Below are positions 17,780 to 27,425 of a stretch of 64,000 nucleotides of DNA, in pieces. Within the stretch, counting starts at the first letter, position 1; each line of letters begins with the position of its first letter. The translations under genes were made by a program, and so were the position numbers. The DNA comes from Miniphocaeibacter sp012841535 (GTDB taxonomy: Bacteria; Bacillota; Clostridia; Tissierellales; Peptoniphilaceae), in NCBI RefSeq assembly GCF_049274025.1, contig NZ_JBASRV010000049.1; one strand, 5' to 3'. The notes beneath the pieces are model-generated. The model did not search any database, was not told where the DNA came from, and was given only the letters and a program-made list of their open reading frames with translations.

Positions 17780-19738
17780 TTAAACATTCACCGTATCATA
17801 GTATTCACCGGCTATATAAATATCATATTTTCCGGTAGGAACATTAGAAACATTTATATCTATGGTTTTTCCCTCATTGGTATTATGTCTTTTTCTATAA
17901 ATAGTATTTCCATCTTTGCTAGTTATTCTAACATCAAAGGCTCCCTCTTTAATATCGGAAGTGTTTATTGAAAAAGTTGCATCTGTTGTTGAATTGTCTT
18001 CTTCTGGTTCTGTAGGTTTTTCCTCAGGCCCAAGACTAATGGTTAAAACAACCTTTTGTCCCTGTTCAACTTCTGTATTAGTATTTATACTTTGACTAAT
18101 TACCCTATCTGCTTTAACTTCATCACTATAAACTTTATTATAACTAACTACTAAACCTAGATCATTTAATATGCTAGTTGCTCTGTCGACTGTAAGGTCT
18201 GTTACATCTGGCATCTTTGGATTATCCGGTTTTGGACCTTTAGAAACTACTATTGTTATTGTAGATCCTGGTGCAACTACAGCACCTTCTTCAGGGTCCT
18301 GACTTATTACAATACCATTTGGAACAGTATCGCTATATTGATCTTGAACAGCCCCTCTTTTTAAACCTAACCTATTAATTTCAGTTATAGCAGCTTCCCT
18401 AGTTAAATCCTTTAAATTAGTAACTGTTACTTCCTCTTCCCCTGAGCTAATTTTCACCTTAATAATTGTGCCTTTTTTTATTTCAGTTCCAGCTGCAGGA
18501 TCTTGATTAACAATTTTTCCTTCTTCAGTATTATCATCATCGTCAGATTCTACTATTTCTAATCCTAATTCATATTCTTTGTATTCTTCTTCTAATAGTT
18601 CTTCTGCTTCACTATAGGTATAATCCAATAGATTTGGAGTTTTAACCATATCTTTTCCAAATAGTTTTATATCTCCACTAAAGACTTTAAAGGCAAAAAC
18701 ACCAGCAACCATAACTAAAAGAGCTAAGATAATTGGTAAAATATATGTTTTGAAAATCTTACCTTTCTCTTTTTTCTTTGGTTTATTTTCTTCTTCATCT
18801 TCCTTTGGCATATTATAAATTGCCTTAGTATCTTTTTTCTCTTCTAAATCCTCGTCTTTAATTACACCAATTCTTTCAGTCTTCTCCAAATCATCATTAT
18901 AATTGGCTTTATAATTTCTGTAATTTAAAAGAGCTATTTTTATTTCTGTAGCATTTTCAAATCTATCATTAGGATTTTTTTCCATAGCCTTTATAATAAT
19001 GTCATTTAATCCATCAGGAATTGAAGGATTTATACTTTTTGGTTCTATTAAAGGATCTTGAATATGTTTTAAAGCTATGCCAACTGCATTTTCAGCATCA
19101 AAAGGTACCTTTCCCGTTGCCATTTCGTAGAGTACAACACCTAAAGAATAAATATCTGATTTTTCATCTATAAATTTACCCTTTGCCTGTTCAGGTGAAA
19201 TATAATGAACAGTTCCTAAAACAGTTGAAGTATATGTTATTGTAGCTGTCGATGAAATTCTAGCTATTCCAAAATCTGTAACCTTTGCAATATTATCACT
19301 GTTTATTAATATATTATGAGGTTTAATATCTCTGTGAATAACACCATTTTTGTGTGCAGCTTCTATTGCAGCAGCTATTTGAAAACCAATATTAGCAATA
19401 TACTCAGGATCTAATGCACCTTTTTCATTAATAATATCCTTAAGTGTTTTTCCATCAATATACTCCATAACAATATAATTATACTTTTTATTTTCTATTG
19501 TTGAACTGCCAACATCATATACCGACACTATGTTTTGATGAGATAAACTTGCTGCAGATTGAGCTTCCATAGCAAATTTTTTCAAAAATTCATCATCATC
19601 CATAAACTCATTTTTCAAAACTTTTACTGCTACATATCTATTTAATAGTGTGTCCTTGGCCTTATATACTATAGCCATTCCACCTATACCAACATTTTCC
19701 TCGATTACATATCTATTTCCAAGAGTTAAGCCTATCAT
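17780..19738 (-). CDS. prkC: PASTA-domain Ser/Thr protein kinase (PrkC/Stk1)
   Basis: A 652-residue membrane kinase. The Hanks kinase domain spans about 1-270: GIGGMAIVYKAKD, VAVKVL with Lys39, HRDIKPHNIL, DFGIARI and SPEQAKG. A charged linker leads to one transmembrane helix (YILPIILALLVMVAGVFAF). Three PASTA repeats follow outside the cell, then an extra C-terminal beta-rich domain of about 70 residues. PASTA kinases bind peptidoglycan fragments or lipid II and regulate wall growth and germination. It overlaps prpC by four bases (ATGA). Confidence 0.95.
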   Translation of the reverse strand: MIGLTLGNRYVIEENVGIGGMAIVYKAKDTLLNRYVAVKVLKNEFMDDDEFLKKFAMEAQSAASLSHQNIVSVYDVGSSTIENKKYNYIVMEYIDGKTLKDIINEKGALDPEYIANIGFQIAAAIEAAHKNGVIHRDIKPHNILINSDNIAKVTDFGIARISSTATITYTSTVLGTVHYISPEQAKGKFIDEKSDIYSLGVVLYEMATGKVPFDAENAVGIALKHIQDPLIEPKSINPSIPDGLNDIIIKAMEKNPNDRFENATEIKIALLNYRNYKANYNDDLEKTERIGVIKDEDLEEKKDTKAIYNMPKEDEEENKPKKKEKGKIFKTYILPIILALLVMVAGVFAFKVFSGDIKLFGKDMVKTPNLLDYTYSEAEELLEEEYKEYELGLEIVESDDDDNTEEGKIVNQDPAAGTEIKKGTIIKVKISSGEEEVTVTNLKDLTREAAITEINRLGLKRGAVQDQYSDTVPNGIVISQDPEEGAVVAPGSTITIVVSKGPKPDNPKMPDVTDLTVDRATSILNDLGLVVSYNKVYSDEVKADRVISQSINTNTEVEQGQKVVLTISLGPEEKPTEPEEDNSTTDATFSINTSDIKEGAFDVRITSKDGNTIYRKRHNTNEGKTIDINVSNVPTGKYDIYIAGEYYDTVNV

Positions 19739-20469
19739 TTAGCTACCTCCTCTTTTACAAATAAGGAAATAGTAATATTATCATTTCCACCTTTTTTTAA
19801 ACTTTCATCTATTAATTTATTTACTTTATCTTCAATTTGAATTTCTTCTCTTAAAATTGCTTCGATTTCATAATCTTCTAACATCGTATTCAAACCATCT
19901 GTACAAAGTAAAACCGTATCATTTTCCTCTATATCAATAGCTATCATATCAGGCTCAACATTTTCTTCAGACCCTAAACTCCTAGTTATAACGTTTCTTT
20001 GTATATAGGTTCTAGCCTCTTCTTCTGTAATAGTTCCATTACTTAACAGATCATTAACTAGAGAATGGTCCTTGGATAATTGCCTAAAACCATATTGATT
20101 TAAAAAATAGGCCCTGCTATCTCCAACATTTAAAATATAAAGGGAATTATCTTTAACTAAAGCAACTACAATAGTAGTTCCCATATTTAATAATTCCTCA
20201 TTGTTGTGAGATTCATCATATATAATGCTATTAGAATAGGAAACACAATCTTTTAGTAAATCTAAGTAGTTGTCATATTTTTCATAATTTTCCTTAAAAA
20301 AATAGACAAAGGATTTTACTGCAAGTTCTGAGGCTATTTCACCTGCATTATGTCCTCCCATTCCATCTGCTACAACCATAAGGGCCATATCATCAACTAT
20401 ATAATTATCATAATAATCTTCATTTAATTTACGCTGCAGTCCTATATCTGTACTAGAATATAATTGCAC
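19735..20469 (-). CDS. prpC: PP2C-family Ser/Thr phosphatase (PrpC/Stp)
   Basis: A 244-residue metal-dependent phosphatase, the partner that reverses PrkC phosphorylation. Motifs are MVVADGMGGHNAGEIAS, MGTTIVVAL, LNVGDSRAYFL, LSKDHSLV, LLCTDGLN and GGNDNITI, which together supply the Asp metal ligands. It appears to start at GTG after AAGGATGTG. It overlaps prkC (ATGA) and follows rlmN closely. Confidence 0.94.
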   Translation of the reverse strand: MQLYSSTDIGLQRKLNEDYYDNYIVDDMALMVVADGMGGHNAGEIASELAVKSFVYFFKENYEKYDNYLDLLKDCVSYSNSIIYDESHNNEELLNMGTTIVVALVKDNSLYILNVGDSRAYFLNQYGFRQLSKDHSLVNDLLSNGTITEEEARTYIQRNVITRSLGSEENVEPDMIAIDIEENDTVLLCTDGLNTMLEDYEIEAILREEIQIEDKVNKLIDESLKKGGNDNITISLFVKEEVAK

Positions 20470-20481
20470 ATCATCACATCC

Positions 20482-21516
20482 TTAATTAAAATTATGGGCT
20501 GCTCTCAATTGTCCACAAGCACCATCTATATCTTGCCCTAAACTAGTTCTAATAGTAGTCGTAATTCCAAATTCATCTAAATATGATTTAAATTTTTTAA
20601 TAGATTCTCTATTTGAACTATTTTTATTAAATTCTTTAATTTTATTTAAAGGTATTAAATTTACATGACAATTAAGGCCTCGTAGTATTCTTCTTAATTC
20701 TTTGGCATGTGTATAACTGTCATTTTCTCCTTCAATTAAAGTATATTCAAAACTTATTCTTCTTCCAGTCTTTTGAAAATAATATTTTGTAGCTTCTATA
20801 ATTTCTTCTACAGAATACCTGTTACCTATTGGCATAATTTTTCTTCTCTCTTCATCAAATGGATTATGTAGAGAAATTGTAATATTAATAGGTAAATCTT
20901 CATTTGCAAGTTCATGTATTCTTGGTACAATACCACATGTTGATAAAGTAATATTTCTTTTACTTATATTGTATCCTTTTTTATCTGAAAGTATTTTAAT
21001 AAATTTAAGTACATTATTATAATTATCTAAAGGTTCTCCTATACCCATAAGAACAATATTACTAATCCTTTTACCAACATCTTTTTGAATTAAGTAAATC
21101 TGATTTAAAAGCTCAGATGGTTGTAAATTTCTGACAAATTTTTGCTTTGTAGAAGCACAAAAAGTACATCCCATTCTGCAACCTACTTGTGAAGAAATAC
21201 AAATTGTATTATGAGAACTATATTCCATATAAACCGATTCAATAATATTACCATCATTTAATTTAATTAAATACTTCCTTGTATTGTCCAATTTAGATTT
21301 AAAAACTTTGGATATTTCACTTTTATTTATAAATCCATAATCTTTTAATTTAGATTTTAATTCCTTAGAAATATTTGTAAATTCATCTAAATCAAAATAA
21401 TTTTTATTATGCAAACCAATAAACAATTGCTCTGCTCTAAATTTTTTTTCATCTATGGAAATAAAAAAATCCTCTAATTCCTTTAAATCCATATTATTAT
21501 AACTAATTTTTTTCAT
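20482..21516 (-). CDS. rlmN: 23S rRNA (adenine2503-C2)-methyltransferase / tRNA A37 methyltransferase RlmN
   Basis: A 344-residue radical-SAM enzyme with the iron-sulfur motif GCRMGCTFCAST, GIGEPLDNYNNV, the C-terminal catalytic cysteine region TSLGQDIDGACGQLR, and ISLHNPFDEERRKIMP. It methylates A2503 of 23S rRNA. It sits in the conserved rsmB-rlmN-prpC-prkC order. Confidence 0.95.
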   Translation of the reverse strand: MKKISYNNMDLKELEDFFISIDEKKFRAEQLFIGLHNKNYFDLDEFTNISKELKSKLKDYGFINKSEISKVFKSKLDNTRKYLIKLNDGNIIESVYMEYSSHNTICISSQVGCRMGCTFCASTKQKFVRNLQPSELLNQIYLIQKDVGKRISNIVLMGIGEPLDNYNNVLKFIKILSDKKGYNISKRNITLSTCGIVPRIHELANEDLPINITISLHNPFDEERRKIMPIGNRYSVEEIIEATKYYFQKTGRRISFEYTLIEGENDSYTHAKELRRILRGLNCHVNLIPLNKIKEFNKNSSNRESIKKFKSYLDEFGITTTIRTSLGQDIDGACGQLRAAHNFN

Positions 21517-21547
21517 ATTAATCCTTATCTATTATACCATAATACGC

Positions 21548-22849
21548 CTATTTTTTTGTGAATTTACTCATAAAAAAGCCATTATTACCAATTTCATATG
21601 GCATGAGTTTAATATAATCAAGTTCCTTATTTCTAAAATCTATTTTAGATATATTTACATTTTCAATATTATTTAAAATCCACTTAACTTGATTTTCATT
21701 TTCATCACTAAAAATACTACATGTACTATAAACTAAACTACCACCCTTTTTTAAATATTTAAATCCATTTTCAAGTATTTTTCTTTGAATGGTAATTAAT
21801 TCCTGAATTTGTTCCTTAGTTCTATATAGTTTTATTTCGGGTTTTCTTGAGACTATACCTGAACCAGAACATGGTGCATCTATTAAAATATAATCAAATT
21901 CCCCATTATATTTTTCCTTATATTCACTAGCATCAAAACTTACTGTTTCTATGTTTTTACATCCTAATCTCTTTATATTTTCTTGAATTTTTTTTAATTT
22001 TTTAGAATGTATATCATTTGCTAAAATACTTCCTGTATTTTCCATAATTTCAGATAAATGACAGGTTTTACTTCCAGGAGCTGCACATAAATCCAATACT
22101 CTAGAGTTCTTTTTAGGATTTAAAACCTTTGAAACTAAAGTGCTACCCCCATCTTGTACTGTGTAAAATCCCTTTTTAAAATATTCTAATTTAAAAACCT
22201 CTCCTGGATTTTCAATTATTAAAGAATTGTTTAAAAATGGATGTTCTTTAAATAAAATATTATTTCTTTCAAATATATTCTTTACATCTTCTATACTACT
22301 TTTCAATTTATTAATTCTAATAATAAACTCTTGTTTAGAATTATAGGAATTTAATATTTTTATTAAAGTTTTTGTTGAATAATCTTTTGATAGAATATCA
22401 TAAAAATCTTTTGAAACTGAAAACTCCGTTTGAATCCTTAAATTTCTATCCTTGATTTTTTTTAAATATTTTTCCTCGTCGCCTTTTTCTATATCCCTTA
22501 ATATTGCATTTAAGATATTTTTGTATTTATCTAATTTAAAATATTTAGCTGCTTCTAATGCTTCATTTACTATAGCATATTTAGGTACATTATCTAAGAA
22601 AAGAATTTGAAAAATACTTATTCTAAATATTTCTTGAATTTTTGTAGGAAGTTTTTTATTAGGTCTTTTTAATTTAGTAGATAATATGTAATCTAATAAT
22701 ATTTTATTTTCAATTACACCATATACCAATTCCCTTATGAAATTCCTATTTAAATCTTGATTTTTTACAGAGTTAATTAATTCATTTGAATAACCTGATT
22801 CTGTATTAACTTTTTCTAAAATTATAACTGATTCTATTCTTTCATTCAT
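21548..22849 (-). CDS. rsmB: 16S rRNA (cytosine967-C5)-methyltransferase
   Basis: A 433-residue RsmB with an N-terminal NusB-like helical domain and a C-terminal Rossmann methyltransferase: DLCAAPGSKTCHLSEIM (SAM binding), LIDAPCSGSGIVSRKPE and VYSTCSIF with the two catalytic cysteines. I choose the ATG at 22849 because MNERIESVIILEKV matches the family N-terminus. The upstream TTG at 22873 lies inside a hairpin. The ATG lacks a Shine-Dalgarno sequence and follows the hairpin's T-run by three bases. Confidence 0.9.
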   Translation of the reverse strand: MNERIESVIILEKVNTESGYSNELINSVKNQDLNRNFIRELVYGVIENKILLDYILSTKLKRPNKKLPTKIQEIFRISIFQILFLDNVPKYAIVNEALEAAKYFKLDKYKNILNAILRDIEKGDEEKYLKKIKDRNLRIQTEFSVSKDFYDILSKDYSTKTLIKILNSYNSKQEFIIRINKLKSSIEDVKNIFERNNILFKEHPFLNNSLIIENPGEVFKLEYFKKGFYTVQDGGSTLVSKVLNPKKNSRVLDLCAAPGSKTCHLSEIMENTGSILANDIHSKKLKKIQENIKRLGCKNIETVSFDASEYKEKYNGEFDYILIDAPCSGSGIVSRKPEIKLYRTKEQIQELITIQRKILENGFKYLKKGGSLVYSTCSIFSDENENQVKWILNNIENVNISKIDFRNKELDYIKLMPYEIGNNGFFMSKFTKK

Positions 22850-22852
22850 AAT

Positions 22853-22879
22853 AAAAAAAGGGATTCTAATCAATCCCTT
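22853..22879 (-). terminator. Terminator-like hairpin directly before rsmB
   Basis: The arms AAGGGATT and AATCCCTT (22858-22879) form a perfect 8-bp stem with a 6-base loop and are followed on the minus strand by seven T. The stop codon of the zinc protease overlaps its base and the rsmB ATG follows the tail. Confidence 0.7.
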
Positions 22880-23576
22880 AATCTCTTCTCCTTGTATTTG
22901 AAATTAAACGTATTAATTGTGTTATTGCCACTAATGTTGATGCAATATATGTTAAAGCAGCGGCTTTTAAAACAGATTTTCCCTTGTCTATTTCACTTTC
23001 TTCTAATATTCCATAATCTTCTAATTGAATTAAGGCTCTTTTACTTGCATTTATTTCTACTGGCAGTGTTACTATTTGAAATAATACTGCAACCATAAAA
23101 ATAGCAATTCCAATTTGTACTAGCATAAAGAGATTTGCAAAAAATCCTACTAATATCAAAATAAAAACATATTTTGAAGCAAAATTAACAGCAGGTACTA
23201 AGGCAGACCTAATTCTTAAAGGTATATATTCCTCCTTGTCTTGAATGGCATGACCAACTTCATGGGCAGCAACGCTAATAGCTGCAATAGAAGAGCTATT
23301 ATAAACATTTTGCGATAATTTAACTACCTTTTTTGAAGGATCATAATGATCTGTTAAATTACCTGAAACAGGTAACACCTCTACATCATTTAGTCCGTTT
23401 CTATCTAAAATAAATCTAGCTACTTCTTTTCCTGTAAATCCCCTTTGGGAAGGAATTTTACTATTTTTATTAAAAGAGCTACTTATTTTTTGCTGTGCAA
23501 ACATTGCTAGTATAATTGCAAATAATACTAACAAGTAGGTCCAATCAAAATTATAATAATAATTATATCCGTACAT
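22878..23576 (-). CDS. Membrane zinc metallopeptidase (YugP type, Zn_peptidase_2)
   Basis: A 232-residue integral-membrane protein. It has an N-terminal helix (YLLVLFAIILAMFA), the zinc motif HEVGHAIQD at about 107-115, and a hydrophobic C-terminal half with helices around VFILILVGFFANLFMLV and IAIFMVAVLFQIVTLP. It belongs to the YugP family of putative neutral zinc proteases; substrates are unknown. It is placed between fmt and rsmB, as in many Firmicutes. Confidence 0.9.
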   Translation of the reverse strand: MYGYNYYYNFDWTYLLVLFAIILAMFAQQKISSSFNKNSKIPSQRGFTGKEVARFILDRNGLNDVEVLPVSGNLTDHYDPSKKVVKLSQNVYNSSSIAAISVAAHEVGHAIQDKEEYIPLRIRSALVPAVNFASKYVFILILVGFFANLFMLVQIGIAIFMVAVLFQIVTLPVEINASKRALIQLEDYGILEESEIDKGKSVLKAAALTYIASTLVAITQLIRLISNTRRRD

Positions 23577-23578
23577 AT

Positions 23579-24514
23579 TTATCCCTCTAAAACTATATTA
23601 GTTTTAAATTCATTTCCTTTTAAAAAATCTTTCACATCCATAGCTTTTTTATTAGGAAATTGAATTCTATTTAAAACTATATAACCGCCATTTACGGCTA
23701 TTTTTATACCCTTGTCTGATACATTTACAACTTTACCAAATTCTTCCTTATGATTTTCCTTAATAGTATTCATTCCATGAACCTTTACAATTTTATCATC
23801 ATATTTAAAATATGACCCTGGCCATGGATACATTCCCCTAAATTTATTATATATATCATCTATATTATCTGTCCAGTTAATACTACCCATTGATTTTTTC
23901 AACATGCCTCTGTATAAAGCCAATTCTTCATCTTGTTCTTTTCTATTAATGTAAAAATAATCAAAATTGTTAATTACTTCTACAAGGGATTTTGCCCCAA
24001 TTATTTTTAATCTATCATGTAATTGTTCTGCATTTTCATCTTCTCCAATAGAAGTGTTTTCAATTTTTAAAATATCTCCAGAATCTAATTCTTTTTCTAC
24101 TAGCATAATTGTGGTTCCTGAATTTTCTTCACCTTCAATTATAGCCCAGTTTATAGGAGCCGCTCCTCTATACTTTGGAAGTACTGAAGAGTGTAAGTTT
24201 ACAATTCTATCTTTAAACTTCTCTAACAACCTATCTCCTATTATTTGTCCATAGGCTACAACTACTAATAAATCAGGATTTAATTCACACAAGGTATTAT
24301 ATACTTCATCTGAATTAACATTTTCTGGAGTAATACATTCCAGATTATTTTCTATTGCATATTCTTTAACAGGAGTAGGAGTAAATTTACCCCTACTTCT
24401 CTTTTTATCCTTTTGACTAATTACTAAATCAACAGAAATATTTTCATCTTCATTTAATTTTCTTAATGATTCTACAGCAAAATCTGGTGTACCTAAGAAA
24501 ACTACTTTAATCAT
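23579..24514 (-). CDS. fmt: Methionyl-tRNA formyltransferase
   Basis: A 311-residue Fmt that formylates initiator Met-tRNA using 10-formyl-THF. Visible are FLGTPDFAVESLRKL, the basic loop KKRSRGKFTPTPVKEYA and the catalytic NLHSSVLPKYRGAAPINWA, with a C-terminal OB-like domain. It overlaps def by four bases (ATGA); the formylation and deformylation genes are co-translated. Confidence 0.96.
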   Translation of the reverse strand: MIKVVFLGTPDFAVESLRKLNEDENISVDLVISQKDKKRSRGKFTPTPVKEYAIENNLECITPENVNSDEVYNTLCELNPDLLVVVAYGQIIGDRLLEKFKDRIVNLHSSVLPKYRGAAPINWAIIEGEENSGTTIMLVEKELDSGDILKIENTSIGEDENAEQLHDRLKIIGAKSLVEVINNFDYFYINRKEQDEELALYRGMLKKSMGSINWTDNIDDIYNKFRGMYPWPGSYFKYDDKIVKVHGMNTIKENHKEEFGKVVNVSDKGIKIAVNGGYIVLNRIQFPNKKAMDVKDFLKGNEFKTNIVLEG

Positions 24515-25023
24515 TTAGTGTCACCATTTTCTTCATTTTCTAATAGTTCTTCACTTTCTAACATTTCTTCGTCTACTTCTATTTTTTTATCAATATAAAG
24601 TATACCTTCTAAATGATCAAGTTCATGACTAATACAAACAGCTTTATATCCATCACACTTCATTTTGTGTGTTTCTCCCTTTTCATCTAAATATTCAACT
24701 GTTAATTCTTTAGGTCTTTGAACATAACCGGATTCATCAGGAACTGACAAACAACCTTCAATATTAATTTGAGTTTCTTCACTTTTTTCTATTATTTTAG
24801 GATTTATCATTTTTAATAATCCTTCATCGTCTCTCATGTCTACTACTACAACTTTTCTTAAAACACCTACTTGTGGAGCAGCTAACCCTAAGCCTTCTGC
24901 TTCATATAAAGTGTCTTTCATATCTTCAAGAAGTTCTAAAGTTCTGTCATTTATTTCTGTAACTTCTCTTGATTTTTTTCTCAATAGAGGGTCTCCCTCT
25001 ATCCTAATTTTTCTTATTGCCAT
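24511..25023 (-). CDS. def: Peptide deformylase
   Basis: A 170-residue metal-dependent deformylase that removes the N-formyl group from nascent proteins. All three motifs are present: GLAAPQVG, EGCLSVPD (Cys ligand) and HELDHLEG (two His ligands and catalytic Glu). It has a short acidic C-terminal tail. The ATG follows GGAGGCAAT. Confidence 0.96.
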   Translation of the reverse strand: MAIRKIRIEGDPLLRKKSREVTEINDRTLELLEDMKDTLYEAEGLGLAAPQVGVLRKVVVVDMRDDEGLLKMINPKIIEKSEETQINIEGCLSVPDESGYVQRPKELTVEYLDEKGETHKMKCDGYKAVCISHELDHLEGILYIDKKIEVDEEMLESEELLENEENGDTK

Positions 25024-25031
25024 ATTGCCTC

Positions 25032-27425
25032 CTAAAAAAATGATATAGGATTAACTGTCATGCTTAATTTAAATCCAGTTAAGTTAATCTTATATTCATC
25101 TTCTATTAAAACTCTTTTTATTATTTTTAGAAATTCTAAATTGTCCTTTTCAAATTTAAAATGAATATCAAACCTATAATAATCATTAATCCTATTTACG
25201 GGACTAGGATTTGGTCCAATAATCTCTATGTTTTTAATTTTTTCTCTTCTAAGATTGTTTTGAATATATCTGAGTATTTCAAAAAGTTTCAATCTTGTTT
25301 GTGTTCGATTTTTTCCAGATAATTTAATATTAAATAAATTATAAAAAGGAGGGTACCTAAACTTTTCCCTATATTCTATTTCTAAATTATAAAATGATTC
25401 AAAGTCATGATTTTTACTAGCAACTATTGAATAATGGTCCGGTTTATATGTTTGTATAAATACATTACCACTATTTTCGCCTCTTCCTGCCCTTCCTGCT
25501 ACCTGTGTTAACAATTGGAAGGTTTTTTCCGAAGATTTATAATCACCAACATTTAAACTAATATCAGCTGCTACTATTCCGACTAATGTTACATCTTTAA
25601 AATCAAATCCCTTAGTTATCATTTGGGTTCCAATTAAAATATCAATTTCCCTGTTTTTCATTTTATTATATAGATTAGCATAGGTGTTTTTACCAGTGTT
25701 AGTATCTCCATCTATTCTAAATATTTTTGCTTCTGGAAATATTTTTTTACATTCTTCTTCTAATTTTTCTGTTCCAGCACCGAATTCCTTAATATATCTA
25801 CTTCCACAATTAGGACAAACATTTGGTTTATATTTTGTTCTACCACAATGATGACAGACCAATCTATTACTTCTTTTATGATAAGTCATTGAAACATCAC
25901 AATGTTGACACATTTCTACATAACCACATCTTCTACAAAAGATATATGAGGTATGTCCTCTTTTGTTTAAAAATAAAATACTCTGTTTACCACTAGATAA
26001 ATTCTCTGTAAGAGCTTCTTTTAACTGAGAACTAAAAATAGAAATATTCCCAGCTTTTAACTCCTCTCTCATATCGACTATATTTACTTGTGGTAAAGAT
26101 GAATTCGTTGCTCTATTCATTATTTCAAATAGATTATAATGCCCATTTTTAGCTTTGTAATAGGATTCAATACTCGGTGTAGCTGAACCTAAAACTAATT
26201 TGGCATTATTCATATTTACCCTATATTCCGCTACTTCAATAGTATTGTATTTCGGATTTTTTTCACTAAAATAGCTAGTGTCATGTTCTTCATCTATAAT
26301 TAAAAGACCTAAGTTTTTTACTGGTGCAAAAACAGCTGATCTAGCACCGACTACAATCTTATAATCTCCATTTTCTATTTGCTGCCATTGTTCTAGTTTT
26401 TCTGTAGGTGTTAGTTTCGAGTGAAGTACAGCAACCTGGTTTGGAAATCTACCAGAGAACCTTTCAATCGTCTGTGGTGTTAAAGAAATTTCAGGAACTA
26501 ATATTATTACTGATTTATTTTCTTTTAATACTTCTTCAGTTAAATGTAAGTATATTTCTGTTTTACCACTACCGGTTACACCATGAATTAAATTTAAGTT
26601 TTTATCGCTTTGTAAAATATTATTAAATATTTCTTTTTGTTCACTATTTAAAGTTATTTTTTTATAAATATTACTTTCTTCAATAATATTTCCATAACTT
26701 ACTTCTTCAGTTTTTAAAATAGCTTGTTTTTCTTCTAAAGTTTTTAAAACACTTGAAGAGGTTGAAGTTTCCTTCATTAGCCTTTTTATTTCCGTTCTTC
26801 CATTTTCTTTTAAAAATTCTATTATTTTTATTTGAGATTTTGCGTTTTTTCTTATTTTTCCTAAATTAAAATCATTATTATATTCAAAAAAATAAGTTCT
26901 TCTTTCCCTTACAGAATTTTTAATAATATATTGTGTTTTTAATATTTTACTTTCCACTAATTTAGAAATATCTAAATCGGGATATTTATTTGAAATATCT
27001 TCATATGATTTAGGTTTAAGTAAGAAATTATTAATTTCTTCACCTAAATTATTCTTTATCTTATCGTTTATAAAATAGTATTCTGCTAAATCCTTCCAGT
27101 TTCCTGGAGGTAAAACCGTTTGAAAAGCAGATGAAAAATCCGATAAATACCTATCTCTCATATAAAAGGCTAGGTCTATTAAATCATTTGTAACTATAGG
27201 GTTTTTATCTACTATTTTATAAATATATTTTAGTTCAAATTCAGAACTAAACTCACTTAGAATATTTACTATAATACCTAATCTTTTTTTATTACCCTTT
27301 CCAAAAGGTACTATTACTCTTTTACCTATTTTTACATCAAATTCATACTTTTCATCTACTTTATAGGTGTATATCCTATCGGTTACTCTTGTTTTATTTT
27401 CAAGAACAATTTCTACATAAATCAT
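25032..27425 (-). CDS. priA: Primosomal replication restart helicase PriA
   Basis: A 797-residue superfamily 2 helicase that reloads the replisome at repaired forks. The helicase core shows HGVTGSGKTEIYLH (Walker A), LIIDEEHD (DExH) and LGSATPSIES. A zinc-binding insertion (CRRCGYVEMCQHC...CHHCG...CPNCG) follows, then AGRAGRGENSG. The N-terminal 3'-DNA binding domain starts IYVEIVLENKTRVTDRIYTY. It lies between coaBC and def. Confidence 0.95.
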   Translation of the reverse strand: MIYVEIVLENKTRVTDRIYTYKVDEKYEFDVKIGKRVIVPFGKGNKKRLGIIVNILSEFSSEFELKYIYKIVDKNPIVTNDLIDLAFYMRDRYLSDFSSAFQTVLPPGNWKDLAEYYFINDKIKNNLGEEINNFLLKPKSYEDISNKYPDLDISKLVESKILKTQYIIKNSVRERRTYFFEYNNDFNLGKIRKNAKSQIKIIEFLKENGRTEIKRLMKETSTSSSVLKTLEEKQAILKTEEVSYGNIIEESNIYKKITLNSEQKEIFNNILQSDKNLNLIHGVTGSGKTEIYLHLTEEVLKENKSVIILVPEISLTPQTIERFSGRFPNQVAVLHSKLTPTEKLEQWQQIENGDYKIVVGARSAVFAPVKNLGLLIIDEEHDTSYFSEKNPKYNTIEVAEYRVNMNNAKLVLGSATPSIESYYKAKNGHYNLFEIMNRATNSSLPQVNIVDMREELKAGNISIFSSQLKEALTENLSSGKQSILFLNKRGHTSYIFCRRCGYVEMCQHCDVSMTYHKRSNRLVCHHCGRTKYKPNVCPNCGSRYIKEFGAGTEKLEEECKKIFPEAKIFRIDGDTNTGKNTYANLYNKMKNREIDILIGTQMITKGFDFKDVTLVGIVAADISLNVGDYKSSEKTFQLLTQVAGRAGRGENSGNVFIQTYKPDHYSIVASKNHDFESFYNLEIEYREKFRYPPFYNLFNIKLSGKNRTQTRLKLFEILRYIQNNLRREKIKNIEIIGPNPSPVNRINDYYRFDIHFKFEKDNLEFLKIIKRVLIEDEYKINLTGFKLSMTVNPISFF

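Noticed and set aside
22847..22873. TTG start for rsmB giving eight extra residues
   Set aside because: The extra residues do not fit the family N-terminus and the codon is within a hairpin.
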